Part shown: one piece after another, positions 17,269 through 26,477 of the stretch
How positions within the stretch are numbered: position 1 is the stretch's first letter
Layout: every line of letters starts with the position of its first letter
Assembly: GCF_014203665.1 (NCBI RefSeq)
Contig: NZ_JACHJN010000012.1
Location: 62,001 to 126,000 of the forward strand
Direction: 5' to 3'
DNA from: Saccharothrix tamanrassetensis
GTDB lineage: Bacteria; Actinomycetota; Actinomycetes; Mycobacteriales; Pseudonocardiaceae
Length of the DNA: 64,000 bases
Position numbers and translations under genes: made by a program
The notes under the pieces: generated by a model
The model's input: the letters and a program-made list of their open reading frames with translations, nothing else
Told to the model about the DNA's origin: nothing
The model's database searches: none

Positions 17269-20200
17269 GTGAGCAAGGGGAAAGCACGTCTGTTCTGGTC
17301 TGCCACTTCACTGGCGGCACTGGTGTCCGCCGGACTGGCACCGTTGCCGGCCGCGGGTGCCGCGGGCCAGCCGGGAGCCAGGATCGCCGCACCGCCGTCA
17401 CCGCGGTGCACACAGGTCGCGGCCTCGCCGCTGGCGGCCGACTCGTCCGCCCAGGCGCCGGAGAGCAGAGCGATCCGCGCCGAGCAGGCCGCCGCCGCGT
17501 ACTCCGCCCCGGACACCCCGCGGCGGATGATCCCCGGCGACGAGCACCAGGTGCGGGTGACCGTCACCAACACGACGACGCAGCCGCTGGTGGCGGGCCG
17601 GCACGTGTTGTCCTACCGCTGGACGCTGCCCAACGGCAGCGACGCCACGGCCGGGAACCGGCTGGACACCGCCCTTCCCGCGAACCTGGCGCCCGGCGCC
17701 AACGTGGCGCTGGACGCGCGGGTGAAAGCGCCGACCCTCGCCGACATCGGCAACGAGCGCGAGCAGTTCGCCCTGCACTGGGACGTCTACGACAACAGCA
17801 CCCGCAAGTGGCTGTCCGAGACGGCCGGCGTGCCCGCGCTGGACCTCGACGTGCGCGTCGAGAAGCCGACCTCCGACCAGCTCGGCCTGGAGCACTTCTA
17901 CTCCTACGCCGGGGTGCCCACCGGCGCGGGCGGGAACCTGTCGGTCAACCAGTTCTCCGGCAACGCCGTGTGGAACTACGACGTGCTGACCAACCCCAGC
18001 CGCGGGCTGGCCGGGTTCGTCCGGCTGTCCTACAACTCCTCCGACACCTCGGACGCCTACGCCGGGTACGGCTGGTCGGTCACGGCGTCGACGCTCAACC
18101 GCCTGGGCACCCCGCTGGAGTTCGGCGGTCTGCTGCCGGGGCTGCTCGGTTGGCCGACCTCGGTGACCCTCGTCGACGGTGACGGCACCGGCCACGAGTT
18201 CGAGCTGAACAAGCACGACAGCGGCGACAGCGCGAAGTGGACCTACGACTCGCCCGCCGGCGTGCACCTCTACCTGCGGTACCTGCCCGGCGGCTCGGCC
18301 GACCGGCGGTGGGTGTTCACCACACCGGAGCGGACGCAGTTCTTCTTCGACGCGCAGGGCTACCACACGGCCACGGTGGACAAGAGCGGCAACACCATGT
18401 CGTTCACCTACGAGCGGGCGCTGCTGGGCAACCGCAACACCGGTGTGCTCAAGCACGTCACCGACGCCACGGGGCGGCGCGTGCTGTCGCTGGACTACTA
18501 CCAGCGCGGCGACGCCTTCTCCTACATCGTGGGCGGCCGGAAGCTGACCGGCACGAACCTGGACAACCTGTTCATCGTCAACAAGCTCAAGTCGGTCACC
18601 GACGTGTCCGGTCGGGTGGTGGCGCTCACCTACACCGACAAGGGGCACCTGGGCGAGGTGGTCGACGGCCTGGGCAACCCGGACGCGAAGCCGTTCACGT
18701 TCTTCTACGACGAGTCCAACGCCAAGCTGCTGTCCACGGTGGACCCGAACGGCGGCACCACGCGGGTGGACTACTTCACCGACTCCGGTGACGCGCTGCG
18801 CAAGTGGAACGTCCGCACGGTCACCGACCGGCGCGGCTCGGCGTCCGGTCTGGACTACGCCGACCCGGACGGCGACCGCGGCTCGAAGGTCGACTCCACG
18901 CTGGTCGACGGCAACGGGCACACCACCCGCACCCTGATCGACGGCTACGGCCGGACCGAGCGACTGGTCAACGCCCGCAACGAGACCACGCAGCTGCACT
19001 GGGACGCCGACAACAACGTCGTCCGGCTGGTGGAGAACAACGGCGCCACCCAGACCTGGACCTACGACCAGAAGACCGGCTTCCCGCTGGAGATCCGGGA
19101 CGCCGAGGCCAACCGGACCGGCGGGCAGGCGACCCGCCTGGGCTACCGCACCGAGCTGGACGGGTACGTCGCCGACCTGGTCGAGAAGGTCACGCCCGAG
19201 GGCCGGAAGTGGACCTTCGTCTACGACGACAAGGGCAACCTGGTCGCCGTCACCGACCCGAAGGGCACCGCGACCCCGGACCAGAACGACTACACGTCGC
19301 GGTACTCCTACGACGGTTTCGGCCACCTGGTCAAGCAGACCGACGCCAACGGCAACACCACCACGTACAGCGACTACGACGCCAACGGCTACCCGAGGCT
19401 GATCACCGACGCGCTCAACTGCACCACGGCCTACCGCTACGACGACGTCGGCAACGTCACCTCGGTCACCGACCAGCGCGGCAAGACCAGCACCTACACC
19501 TACGACATCTTCAAGCGCCCGCTGGACACCAAGGTCCCGAAGGACCAGGCGGCCGGCGTCCACATCGTCACGCCCGGCCCGCGCTACGACCGCAACGACA
19601 ACGTGGTGACCAGCACCGCGGCCAACGGCGCGGTGACGCGCATGGTCTACGACGAGATGGACCAGCAGGTCGGCGTCTACGCGCCCAAGGACGACGCCGG
19701 GGGACCGGAGAAGCTCACCACGTTCGCCTACGACGCGGTCGGCAACCTGATCCGGCAGACCGAGCCCAAGGGCGTGCTGACCACGCAGGACCCGGACGAC
19801 TTCGCCTACCGGTTCACCTACGACGAGATCGACCAGCTCGTGCGGTCCGAAGACGGCCACGGCAACGTGATCACCGTCGAGTACGACGGCGTCGGCAACG
19901 TCGTCGAGGAGGTCGACGCCCGCAAGAACAAGACGCCCGACCCGGACGACTACACCACCCGCTACACCTTCGACGCCAACCACCAGGTGACCGGGACGGT
20001 CGACGCCGACGGCCACTCGACCAGGACGCGGTACGACCTGGACGGCAACGTGGTGGCGAGCACCGACGAGCAGGGCCGCGAAACCCTGATCACGCTGGAC
20101 GAGCGCGGGATGCAGACCGAGGTCCGCTCGCCGCACAGCGACGAGGGCGGCAGGATCCGGTACTTCACCACCCGGTACGAGTACGACCAGGTGGGCAACC

Positions 20201-23200
20201 TGACCCGCACGGTCAACCCGCGCGGCGTGGACACCCCGGACAAGCCGAACGACTTCGTCGCCGAGACCGTCTACGACGAGCTGAACCGGGTGCGCGAGGA
20301 GATCCTGCCCTACGACCCGGACGACGCGGAGCACAAGACGCCGGTCAGCACCATCCGCACCTACAACGAGGCGGGCGACCCGGTCGAGATCAGCGCACCG
20401 CCCTCGCACGGCGAGTCGGTTCGCAACGTCACCAGGCAGACGTACTTCGACAACGGCTGGCTGCGCACCTCCACCGACCCGTGGGACATCAAGACCGCCT
20501 ACGACTACACCGCCACCGGACAGCAGGCCAACCGCACGGTGACCAGCGCCGGCGGTGGCGCCCAGCGGGTGGAGACCTGGGAGTACTTCCCGGACGGCAA
20601 GCTGAGGAAGCGCTCCGACGAGGGCGTCCCGGTCGGCCGCAGCGTGGTCGTGGTCGACGACTCGGACCGCACCCGTACCCAGGCCAAGGGCGACTGGCGC
20701 GACGAGAAGTCCGCGAAGGGCTTCCAGGGCGCCGAGTACCGCGCCACCGACGCCGACGACGCCACCTTCGACTGGAAGGCCGCCGTCCCCACCGACGGCA
20801 CCTACGAGGTGTTGGTGCGCCAGCCCGGGGCGGCGGCCACCGACGCCACCTACACCGTCGAGCACAACGGCGGCAAGAGCACCGCGCACGTGGACCAGAC
20901 CAGGCGAGCCGGTGAGTGGACCAGCCTGGGCAAGTACGCCATGTCGGCGGGCCAGGTCCGCACCATCACGCTGTCCGGCAAGGCGGACGGCACCGTGGCC
21001 GCCGACGCGGTGCAGCTGGTGCGGGACAACAGCGCGGACGCCGACGACGAGAAGAAGGTCTTCGAGCACCGGTACGACGCGAACGACAACCTGGTCGAGC
21101 TGACCGACTCCACGCCGAACACCCCGATCGACGCCTACCGGATCGCCTACAACGGCGTGAACATGGCCGAGAAGGTCGAGGAGCTCAAGGCCGGCGCGGT
21201 CAAGCACACCACCGACTACCGCTACGACGAGAACGACAACCTGACGTTCGCGAAGTTCGACGGCAAGTCCTCGCTCTACGAGTACAACGCCCGCGACCTG
21301 GTCACCAAGGTCACCAACAAGAAGGACGACGGCGACCAGGGCAAGGTCAACTCCTTCACCTACACCGAGCGCGGCCACATCGCCCGGCACGTCAAGAGCA
21401 ACGGCAACACCGTCGACTACACCTACTACCACGACGGGCTGCTGCGCCGGCAGCTGGAGAAGAAGAAGGACAGCGACCAGGTCGTCGTCGAGCACAACCT
21501 GGAGTACGACTCCAACTCCAACAAGGTCCGCGACGACGGCAGGAAGCAGAACGCCGACAACCACGGCGCGACCATCAACGCCGACGCGAACTACACCTAC
21601 GACCCGCGCGACCGGGTGCGCAAGGTGACGAAGAAGGGCGGCGAGGGGGAGCGCACCGAGGAGTACAAGCACGACGACAACGGCAACGTGTGGGACCAGC
21701 GCATCGACGGCGCCCACACCGCGTTCGACTACGACCGCAACCGCCTGGTCTCGTCCACCACGAACGGGCAGCGCGCGGACTACGACTACGACGCTTTCGG
21801 CCGGCTGCACCAGGTGCGGCAGGGCGGCAAGCAGCTGGAGAAGTACACCTACGACGGGTTCGACCGCAAGGTCGAGCACGTCAAGGACCAGGGCACCGGG
21901 CCGAAGACGACCAAGTACACCTACGACCCGCTGGACCGGCAGCAGACCAAGGTCGAGGGCGACAAGACCACCGCGTTCCACTACCTCGGGCTGTCCGACC
22001 AGGTGCTGGCCGAGGACGAGAACGGCAAGCTGCGCAAGTCCTACCAGTACTCCAACGACGGGGAGCTGCTCGCCCAGGTCAAGTACGGCGACGGCGGCAA
22101 GGAAGAGGACTCGGTCTACGGGTTCAACCCGCACTCCGACGTCGAGCAGGTCACCGACGACAAGGGCGACACCAAGTCCACCTACGGCTACACCGCCTAC
22201 GGCAAGGACGACGAGAAGGAGTTCTCCGGCGCGGACAAGCCCGACCAGGCCAACCCGGACAAGCCGGAGGAGAACTCCTACCGGTTCAACACCGCCCGGC
22301 ACGACAAGAGCACCGGCACCTACGACATGGGGTTCCGGGACTACTCGCCGGGCCTGAACCGGTTCCTGACCCTGGACCTGTACAACGGGGCGCTGTCGGA
22401 CCTGGGCCTGACCACCGACCCGTGGACCAACAACCGGTACGCCTTCGGCGCGGGCAACCCGCTGTCGCAGGTGGAGATCGACGGCCACGGGTGGCTGGAC
22501 GACGCGGCCGACTGGGTCAAGGACAACGCCAAGGACCTCGGCCACGCCGCGCTCGACGTGGCGGGCCTGGTCCCCGGCGTCGGCGAGGCCGCCGACCTGG
22601 CGAACGCGGCCTGGTACGCCGCGGAGGGCGACCACGCGAACGCGGCGCTGTCGGCCGCCGCCGCGGTGCCCTTCGCCGGGTGGGGCGCGACCGCGGTCAA
22701 GGCGGGCAAGTACGCGGTCAAGGGCGCCGAGGCGGCCCAGGGCGGGGCGAAGGCCTCCGGTGCCGGGCAGAGCGCGGCGAAGACCGCGAGCAAGGCGGCG
22801 GACGCCGGTTCCAACGGCGCGAAGGCGGCCCCGTCCCCGAAACCGGCTCCCAAGGCGGGCAGTGCGAGCGGCGGCAAGCCGTCCGGCGGGGGCGGTGGCA
22901 AGGCCGGCGGTACGGCGTCGAGCGGCAAGAAGGCCTCCGGCGCGGGTTCGGGCGGCGGCAAGGCCGCGAACGGCGGCGGCACCAGCGCCACGAAGACCGC
23001 TGACGGCGGCGGTGGCGCGGCGAGCCGCAGCGGTGGCGGCGGCTCCGGCGGCGGCAAGGGCGGGGGACCGTCGGGCGCCTCCGGCGGCGGCGACGGCAAG
23101 GTCCGGGTGTTCCACTACACCGACAAGAAGAGCTTCGGCGGCATCACGTCGGGCAAGGACCTGACCTTCAAGTCGTCGAGCCCCAAGAAGGGCAACCCGC

Positions 23201-23424
23201 ACGGCGTCTACGTCACCACCAGGTCGCCGGGCGAGGTCGACCTGGGTAAGATCGGCATGGTCAACTCGAAGGCGACGCACGTCATCGACTTCATGGTGGA
23301 CCAGCACAAGATCCGGCCGCTGCGCGGTGGGCGCGGCTCCTACGTCCAGTACAGCCCGACCGACCTGACCGTCCCCAGATCAGATGTCCGCTACGCCGGA
23401 CCCCGGGCCGGATGGAGTCCGTGA
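17269..23424 (+). CDS. Secreted RHS/YD-repeat polymorphic toxin with C-terminal ART-like domain
   Basis: The 2051-residue protein has a Sec signal peptide (to about residue 35, AGAAG). Two blocks of YD repeats follow, with dozens of Y-D-x-x-G-N-x motifs (about 230-1140 and 1263-1640), separated near 1150-1253 by a golvesin/carbohydrate-binding-like domain (FQGAEYRATDADD, DAVQLVRDN). The RHS core signature (FRDYSPGLNRFLTLD) follows near 1690. A hydrophobic pre-toxin segment (VPGVGEAADLANA) and a Gly/Ser/Ala/Lys linker (about 1822-1944) precede the last 107 residues. These contain FHYTDKKSFGGI and NPHGVYVTT, matching HYD1-type ADP-ribosyltransferase toxins. It is probably a contact-dependent or released antibacterial toxin. 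GTG 17269 has GGGGG upstream and starts the signal peptide. Confidence 0.92.
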   Translation: MSKGKARLFWSATSLAALVSAGLAPLPAAGAAGQPGARIAAPPSPRCTQVAASPLAADSSAQAPESRAIRAEQAAAAYSAPDTPRRMIPGDEHQVRVTVTNTTTQPLVAGRHVLSYRWTLPNGSDATAGNRLDTALPANLAPGANVALDARVKAPTLADIGNEREQFALHWDVYDNSTRKWLSETAGVPALDLDVRVEKPTSDQLGLEHFYSYAGVPTGAGGNLSVNQFSGNAVWNYDVLTNPSRGLAGFVRLSYNSSDTSDAYAGYGWSVTASTLNRLGTPLEFGGLLPGLLGWPTSVTLVDGDGTGHEFELNKHDSGDSAKWTYDSPAGVHLYLRYLPGGSADRRWVFTTPERTQFFFDAQGYHTATVDKSGNTMSFTYERALLGNRNTGVLKHVTDATGRRVLSLDYYQRGDAFSYIVGGRKLTGTNLDNLFIVNKLKSVTDVSGRVVALTYTDKGHLGEVVDGLGNPDAKPFTFFYDESNAKLLSTVDPNGGTTRVDYFTDSGDALRKWNVRTVTDRRGSASGLDYADPDGDRGSKVDSTLVDGNGHTTRTLIDGYGRTERLVNARNETTQLHWDADNNVVRLVENNGATQTWTYDQKTGFPLEIRDAEANRTGGQATRLGYRTELDGYVADLVEKVTPEGRKWTFVYDDKGNLVAVTDPKGTATPDQNDYTSRYSYDGFGHLVKQTDANGNTTTYSDYDANGYPRLITDALNCTTAYRYDDVGNVTSVTDQRGKTSTYTYDIFKRPLDTKVPKDQAAGVHIVTPGPRYDRNDNVVTSTAANGAVTRMVYDEMDQQVGVYAPKDDAGGPEKLTTFAYDAVGNLIRQTEPKGVLTTQDPDDFAYRFTYDEIDQLVRSEDGHGNVITVEYDGVGNVVEEVDARKNKTPDPDDYTTRYTFDANHQVTGTVDADGHSTRTRYDLDGNVVASTDEQGRETLITLDERGMQTEVRSPHSDEGGRIRYFTTRYEYDQVGNLTRTVNPRGVDTPDKPNDFVAETVYDELNRVREEILPYDPDDAEHKTPVSTIRTYNEAGDPVEISAPPSHGESVRNVTRQTYFDNGWLRTSTDPWDIKTAYDYTATGQQANRTVTSAGGGAQRVETWEYFPDGKLRKRSDEGVPVGRSVVVVDDSDRTRTQAKGDWRDEKSAKGFQGAEYRATDADDATFDWKAAVPTDGTYEVLVRQPGAAATDATYTVEHNGGKSTAHVDQTRRAGEWTSLGKYAMSAGQVRTITLSGKADGTVAADAVQLVRDNSADADDEKKVFEHRYDANDNLVELTDSTPNTPIDAYRIAYNGVNMAEKVEELKAGAVKHTTDYRYDENDNLTFAKFDGKSSLYEYNARDLVTKVTNKKDDGDQGKVNSFTYTERGHIARHVKSNGNTVDYTYYHDGLLRRQLEKKKDSDQVVVEHNLEYDSNSNKVRDDGRKQNADNHGATINADANYTYDPRDRVRKVTKKGGEGERTEEYKHDDNGNVWDQRIDGAHTAFDYDRNRLVSSTTNGQRADYDYDAFGRLHQVRQGGKQLEKYTYDGFDRKVEHVKDQGTGPKTTKYTYDPLDRQQTKVEGDKTTAFHYLGLSDQVLAEDENGKLRKSYQYSNDGELLAQVKYGDGGKEEDSVYGFNPHSDVEQVTDDKGDTKSTYGYTAYGKDDEKEFSGADKPDQANPDKPEENSYRFNTARHDKSTGTYDMGFRDYSPGLNRFLTLDLYNGALSDLGLTTDPWTNNRYAFGAGNPLSQVEIDGHGWLDDAADWVKDNAKDLGHAALDVAGLVPGVGEAADLANAAWYAAEGDHANAALSAAAAVPFAGWGATAVKAGKYAVKGAEAAQGGAKASGAGQSAAKTASKAADAGSNGAKAAPSPKPAPKAGSASGGKPSGGGGGKAGGTASSGKKASGAGSGGGKAANGGGTSATKTADGGGGAASRSGGGGSGGGKGGGPSGASGGGDGKVRVFHYTDKKSFGGITSGKDLTFKSSSPKKGNPHGVYVTTRSPGEVDLGKIGMVNSKATHVIDFMVDQHKIRPLRGGRGSYVQYSPTDLTVPRSDVRYAGPRAGWSP

Positions 23425-23425
23425 C

Positions 23426-23917
23426 GTGGAACTGACCGGTTTCGACACCCACCTGCTGAGCTTCCGGGTGCGGGTCGGGAGCATCCGGGCGTTCGTCGAC
23501 CGGATCGCGGAGCAGTGGCCGGACCTGCTGGTCTCGGTCAGCGCCGACCAGGACGCCGGCTACCTGCCGTGGCGGTCCGGGGAGGTCTCCTTCGGCGACC
23601 CGGAGGGCGAGGTCTACCTCGTGCGCGACGACCGCATGCGACGGTCGCAGGAGGAGTCGGGCTACGTCGTGGACGACGATGGCGCGAGCCCGATCGCGCT
23701 GTACTACAACCGCGCGGCCGACGTGGTGGAGGTCAGGATCGTCGAGGAGTGGCCCACGGGCGCGGAGGGGCAGTCGGAGACCGACGCGTACCCGGCCGAG
23801 GTGGTGTCCGCGGAGACCTTCGCGGTCACCCTGGTCACCGCGGAGGACCCGGCCGAGGACGAGTTCGCCCGAGGGGTCCTGGACGTCCTCAAGGAATGTC
23901 TTCGCACGGCGCGCTGA
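23426..23917 (+). CDS. Putative immunity protein for the RHS toxin
   Basis: This 163-residue acidic cytosolic protein starts at GTG 23426, 1 nt after the toxin stop, with GGATGGAG about 8 nt upstream. An alternative ATG at 23384 would overlap the toxin but lacks a ribosome binding site. No signal peptide or membrane segment is visible. Recognisable pieces are FVDRIAEQWPDLLV and TFAVTLVTAEDPAEDEFARGVLDVL. I recognise no named Imm family. Assignment as immunity gene rests on position directly after a polymorphic-toxin C-terminal domain, size and acidity. Confidence 0.7.
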   Translation: MELTGFDTHLLSFRVRVGSIRAFVDRIAEQWPDLLVSVSADQDAGYLPWRSGEVSFGDPEGEVYLVRDDRMRRSQEESGYVVDDDGASPIALYYNRAADVVEVRIVEEWPTGAEGQSETDAYPAEVVSAETFAVTLVTAEDPAEDEFARGVLDVLKECLRTAR

Positions 23918-23921
23918 GCGC

Positions 23922-23955
23922 CCGGGCCGGCCGGTAGGGGTACCGGCCGGCCCGG
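23922..23955 (+). terminator. Terminator of the toxin-immunity operon
   Basis: A perfect 15-bp stem (23922-23936 with 23941-23955) closes a GGGG loop, 5 nt after the immunity stop. It confines the toxin and immunity genes to one transcript. Confidence 0.88.
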
Positions 23956-24017
23956 CAGTGCGGAACCGCGGCGCGCGGGAGGCGCGCGTTCGTCCGGAAA
24001 CGACACAGGGGGTCAGC

Positions 24018-25055
24018 ATGGTGAAACGGGGCATTCTCACAGGGTTGGGCGCGGTCGCCCTGGCGGCGGCCGCGGCGGTGGCCGTGGTGCCGGCGGCGTC
24101 GGCGGCGCAGCGGCTGCCGCTGTCGGGCTTCGGTGACATCGCGGTCGACAGCGCGCACCAGCGGGTGTTCGTCTCGGGCGGCGCGTCGTCGAACGGCATC
24201 GTGGTCGCCGACTTCTCCGGTCGGGTCCGGTCGACGATCCAGAACCAGCCCGGCGCCGACGGCCTGGAGCTGAGCGCGGACGGCACCCGGCTGTACGTGG
24301 CGCTGTCGGCGGGCGACGGCATCTCGGTGATCGACACGTCGACCCTGGCGGAGACCGCGCGGTACTCCACAGGGGCGGGGACGTGTCCGACGCACCTGGC
24401 CCGCACCGGTGGCGTGGTGTGGTTCGGCTACGGCTGCGTCGACGGCAACTGGTCGGGCAAGATCGGCCGGCTGGACCCGGCGGCCGGCCAACCCGTGCAG
24501 GGTGAGCAGCAGGGTGCGGTGCGGTTCCAGCGGGCCCCGCTGCTCGCGTCCTCCAACGCCGACACCGGTCCGCTGGTGGCCGGGCAGCTGTCGCTGAGCC
24601 AGTCGTCGGTGCAGGTGTACACCGTCTCCGGCGGCACGTTGACGGCGAGTGCGACCACCGACGCGGTGGGGGCCGGCCTGACCGACCTCGACGTGACGCC
24701 GGACGGGGCGACGCTGTTCAGCGCGGCCGGCTCGCGTGACCGGGTCGAGGCGTTCGCGACCGCCGACCTGGCACGCCGGGGCGCGTACGCGACCCGTCCG
24801 CGACCGTCGGCGGTCTCGCTGTCCCCGGACGCCGCGTACGTGGCGACCGGCGCGCTGACCACCGACGGCAACGACGTCCTGGTCTACGAGGTGGGCGGCG
24901 CCACGCCGGTGAACACCGTCGCCCTGGACAGCGGCGAGACCGTCCAGCCGCGCGGCCTGGCCTGGTCGGCCGACCAGCGCACGCTGTTCGTGGTCACCCG
25001 CCACAACAACGACCCCGAACCGCGCCTGGAGGTCGAGCGCTACCCGACCGACTGA
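24018..25055 (+). CDS. Secreted beta-propeller (YncE/lactonase-like) protein
   Basis: The signal peptide MVKRGILTGLGAVALAAAAA with cleavage near ASAA-Q precedes a 315-residue mature region. It is built from repeated strands such as DIAVDSAHQRVFVSGG, GLELSADGTRLYVAL, DLDVTPDGATLFSAA and AVSLSPDAAYVAT. These D-G-x-x-h-h-V units are typical of seven-bladed YncE/NHL/lactonase propellers. No catalytic residues can be assigned. AGGGGG lies just before ATG 24018. The gene stands alone between two hairpins, and the function (binding, scaffold or sugar lactonase) is unknown. Confidence 0.82.
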   Translation: MVKRGILTGLGAVALAAAAAVAVVPAASAAQRLPLSGFGDIAVDSAHQRVFVSGGASSNGIVVADFSGRVRSTIQNQPGADGLELSADGTRLYVALSAGDGISVIDTSTLAETARYSTGAGTCPTHLARTGGVVWFGYGCVDGNWSGKIGRLDPAAGQPVQGEQQGAVRFQRAPLLASSNADTGPLVAGQLSLSQSSVQVYTVSGGTLTASATTDAVGAGLTDLDVTPDGATLFSAAGSRDRVEAFATADLARRGAYATRPRPSAVSLSPDAAYVATGALTTDGNDVLVYEVGGATPVNTVALDSGETVQPRGLAWSADQRTLFVVTRHNNDPEPRLEVERYPTD

Positions 25056-25067
25056 CAGGGCTTTCTC

Positions 25068-25093
25068 GCCTCGCCCGATCCGTCGGGTGAGGC
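25068..25093 (+). terminator. Hairpin after propeller gene
   Basis: An 11-bp stem with one G-T pair (25068-25078 with 25083-25093) closes the loop TCCG 12 nt after the stop. It is followed by a purine-rich stretch without a T-tract. Confidence 0.6.
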
Positions 25094-25230
25094 AAGGAAA
25101 CCGACCACCTTCCGGGCGTCCCGCACGATCAGCGGGGCGCCCGGTCGCGTGCTGTGGTTTGAGGCGGACCGAAACCGGGAAATGGTGGCGAGGCCGGGCG
25201 ATCCGGTTCCGTGGCGTGCTGGGGGTGGGC

Positions 25231-25683
25231 GTGTCTCTGCAGGTGGCCGGTGGTGGTGTGGTCGTGTCGCTCAAGCGGGCGGGAACGACCTCTGTGCTGG
25301 TGGTGCGCGGGTGTGTCGACGCCGAGGCGGTTCCCGCACTCCGGGAGGCGGCGGACGCGCTCGTGGAGGGCGCGGGTGGCGCCGTGGTGGACCTCAGCGA
25401 CCTCTCGTTCTTCTCCTCGGCGGCCGTCGAGGTGCTGGTGGCGGTGAGTCGACGGCTGGCGGCGCGCGGTTCGCGGCTGCACCTGGTCGTCTCACCGGTC
25501 GTCCACCGAGTGCTCTGCCGGGAGGGCGCGGAGGCGTTGTTCGAACTGCACGAGTTCCCCGCGGAGGCGGAGGAGGCGGCCGGCGCGCGACGCGACCACC
25601 CGGTGTTGCTCTCGACGTACAGGTGGACTGCGCCGACCGCGCCCGGTGAAGCGGCGGCGCGGGCTGTGACCTCCTGCGTGTGA
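25231..25683 (+). CDS. STAS-domain protein (anti-sigma factor antagonist-like)
   Basis: A single STAS domain spans about residues 10-100: VSLKRAGTTSVLVVRGCVD, then the helix ALREAADALVEG and DLSDLSFFSSAAVEVLVAV, where SpoIIAA-type proteins carry the phosphorylated Ser. A 45-residue tail has no recognisable fold. Homologues bind anti-sigma kinases of the RsbW/SpoIIAB type and release a stress sigma factor. No anti-sigma or sigma gene is adjacent, so the partner must lie elsewhere. GTG 25231 is chosen because GGGGG lies about 5 nt upstream and removes a basic leader. Confidence 0.8.
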   Translation: MSLQVAGGGVVVSLKRAGTTSVLVVRGCVDAEAVPALREAADALVEGAGGAVVDLSDLSFFSSAAVEVLVAVSRRLAARGSRLHLVVSPVVHRVLCREGAEALFELHEFPAEAEEAAGARRDHPVLLSTYRWTAPTAPGEAAARAVTSCV

Positions 25684-25946
25684 CCGGGGCCGACGAGCGC
25701 TCCGGGCACCGGTCGGTCCGTCGGCTCCTCAGCACCGTCCGTCGAGGACGAAGTTCCTTCGGATACGCCGCTGATCGAGCGCGCAAGCCGTAGGGCCGCC
25801 GACCTTCATCCATCGGTGCGTTTCCCGGTGGACGTGCAAGCGGACGGTGTCCGCGCGGACCCGGTGTGCGGTCGGATCAGCCGTTCGCGTCCACCTCATC
25901 GAGCGATTACCGCTACCACGCTGCGGAACTAGCGTCGGGAGACGCG

Positions 25947-26477
25947 ATGTCGGTCCGACCGAGGAGGTCCGTGGTGCGGGTTCAACCGTGGCTGGTGGTG
26001 CTGACGTTGGCGGGGACGCTCGTGGGCGCCCATCAGGTTGTCGACGTGCGCGCCCATCAGGTCGTCGACCGGGAGGCCACGGTGGAGTTGACGGCCAAGC
26101 GGACGCTGATGTCGGCACCCGCGAACATCTCGGTGGGTGGTGGGTTCGTCAGCGGCGGTGAACTGATGGACGGCCAGGGCGGTGCCAAGGTCGGCGAAGG
26201 GTTCTCCCACTGCGGCGTGCTGGCGGTGTCGGTGACGGTGCCCCCGGAGGTGACGGCGCACTGCACGAGCACCTTCCGGCTGGCGGACGGTGACCTGCAC
26301 CTGTCCTCGCTGCGGGCCTACAAGTCGATGGCCGGCGGCTTCGGTGACACGACCATGGCGGTCATCGGCGGTACCGGCAAGTACGCCGGCGCACGCGGTG
26401 AGGGCAAGGCCACCAGGGCGACCGCAGCGGGCAAGGCGGACGCGGTCTACAGGTTCACCATCACGCTGGTGGGCTGA
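25947..26477 (+). CDS. Secreted allene-oxide-cyclase-barrel/dirigent-like protein
   Basis: The N-terminus (RRSVVRVQPWLVVLTLAGTLVG) is a signal peptide or anchor. The remainder matches actinobacterial AOC-barrel/dirigent-like proteins, with the diagnostic C-terminal run MAVIGGTGKYAGARGEGKATR. Cys pairs (SHCGV and AHCTS) may form a disulfide. Just after the signal, AHQVVD occurs twice, encoded by a 20-nt direct repeat. Family members are beta-barrels that bind or cyclise small hydrophobic molecules; no active-site claim is possible. The 3' end overlaps the convergent gene by 17 nt. Confidence 0.75.
   Translation: MSVRPRRSVVRVQPWLVVLTLAGTLVGAHQVVDVRAHQVVDREATVELTAKRTLMSAPANISVGGGFVSGGELMDGQGGAKVGEGFSHCGVLAVSVTVPPEVTAHCTSTFRLADGDLHLSSLRAYKSMAGGFGDTTMAVIGGTGKYAGARGEGKATRATAAGKADAVYRFTITLVG

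Noticed and set aside
23384..23425. ATG 23384 start of the immunity gene, overlapping the toxin
   Set aside because: It has no ribosome binding site, while GTG 23426 has GGATGGAG upstream.
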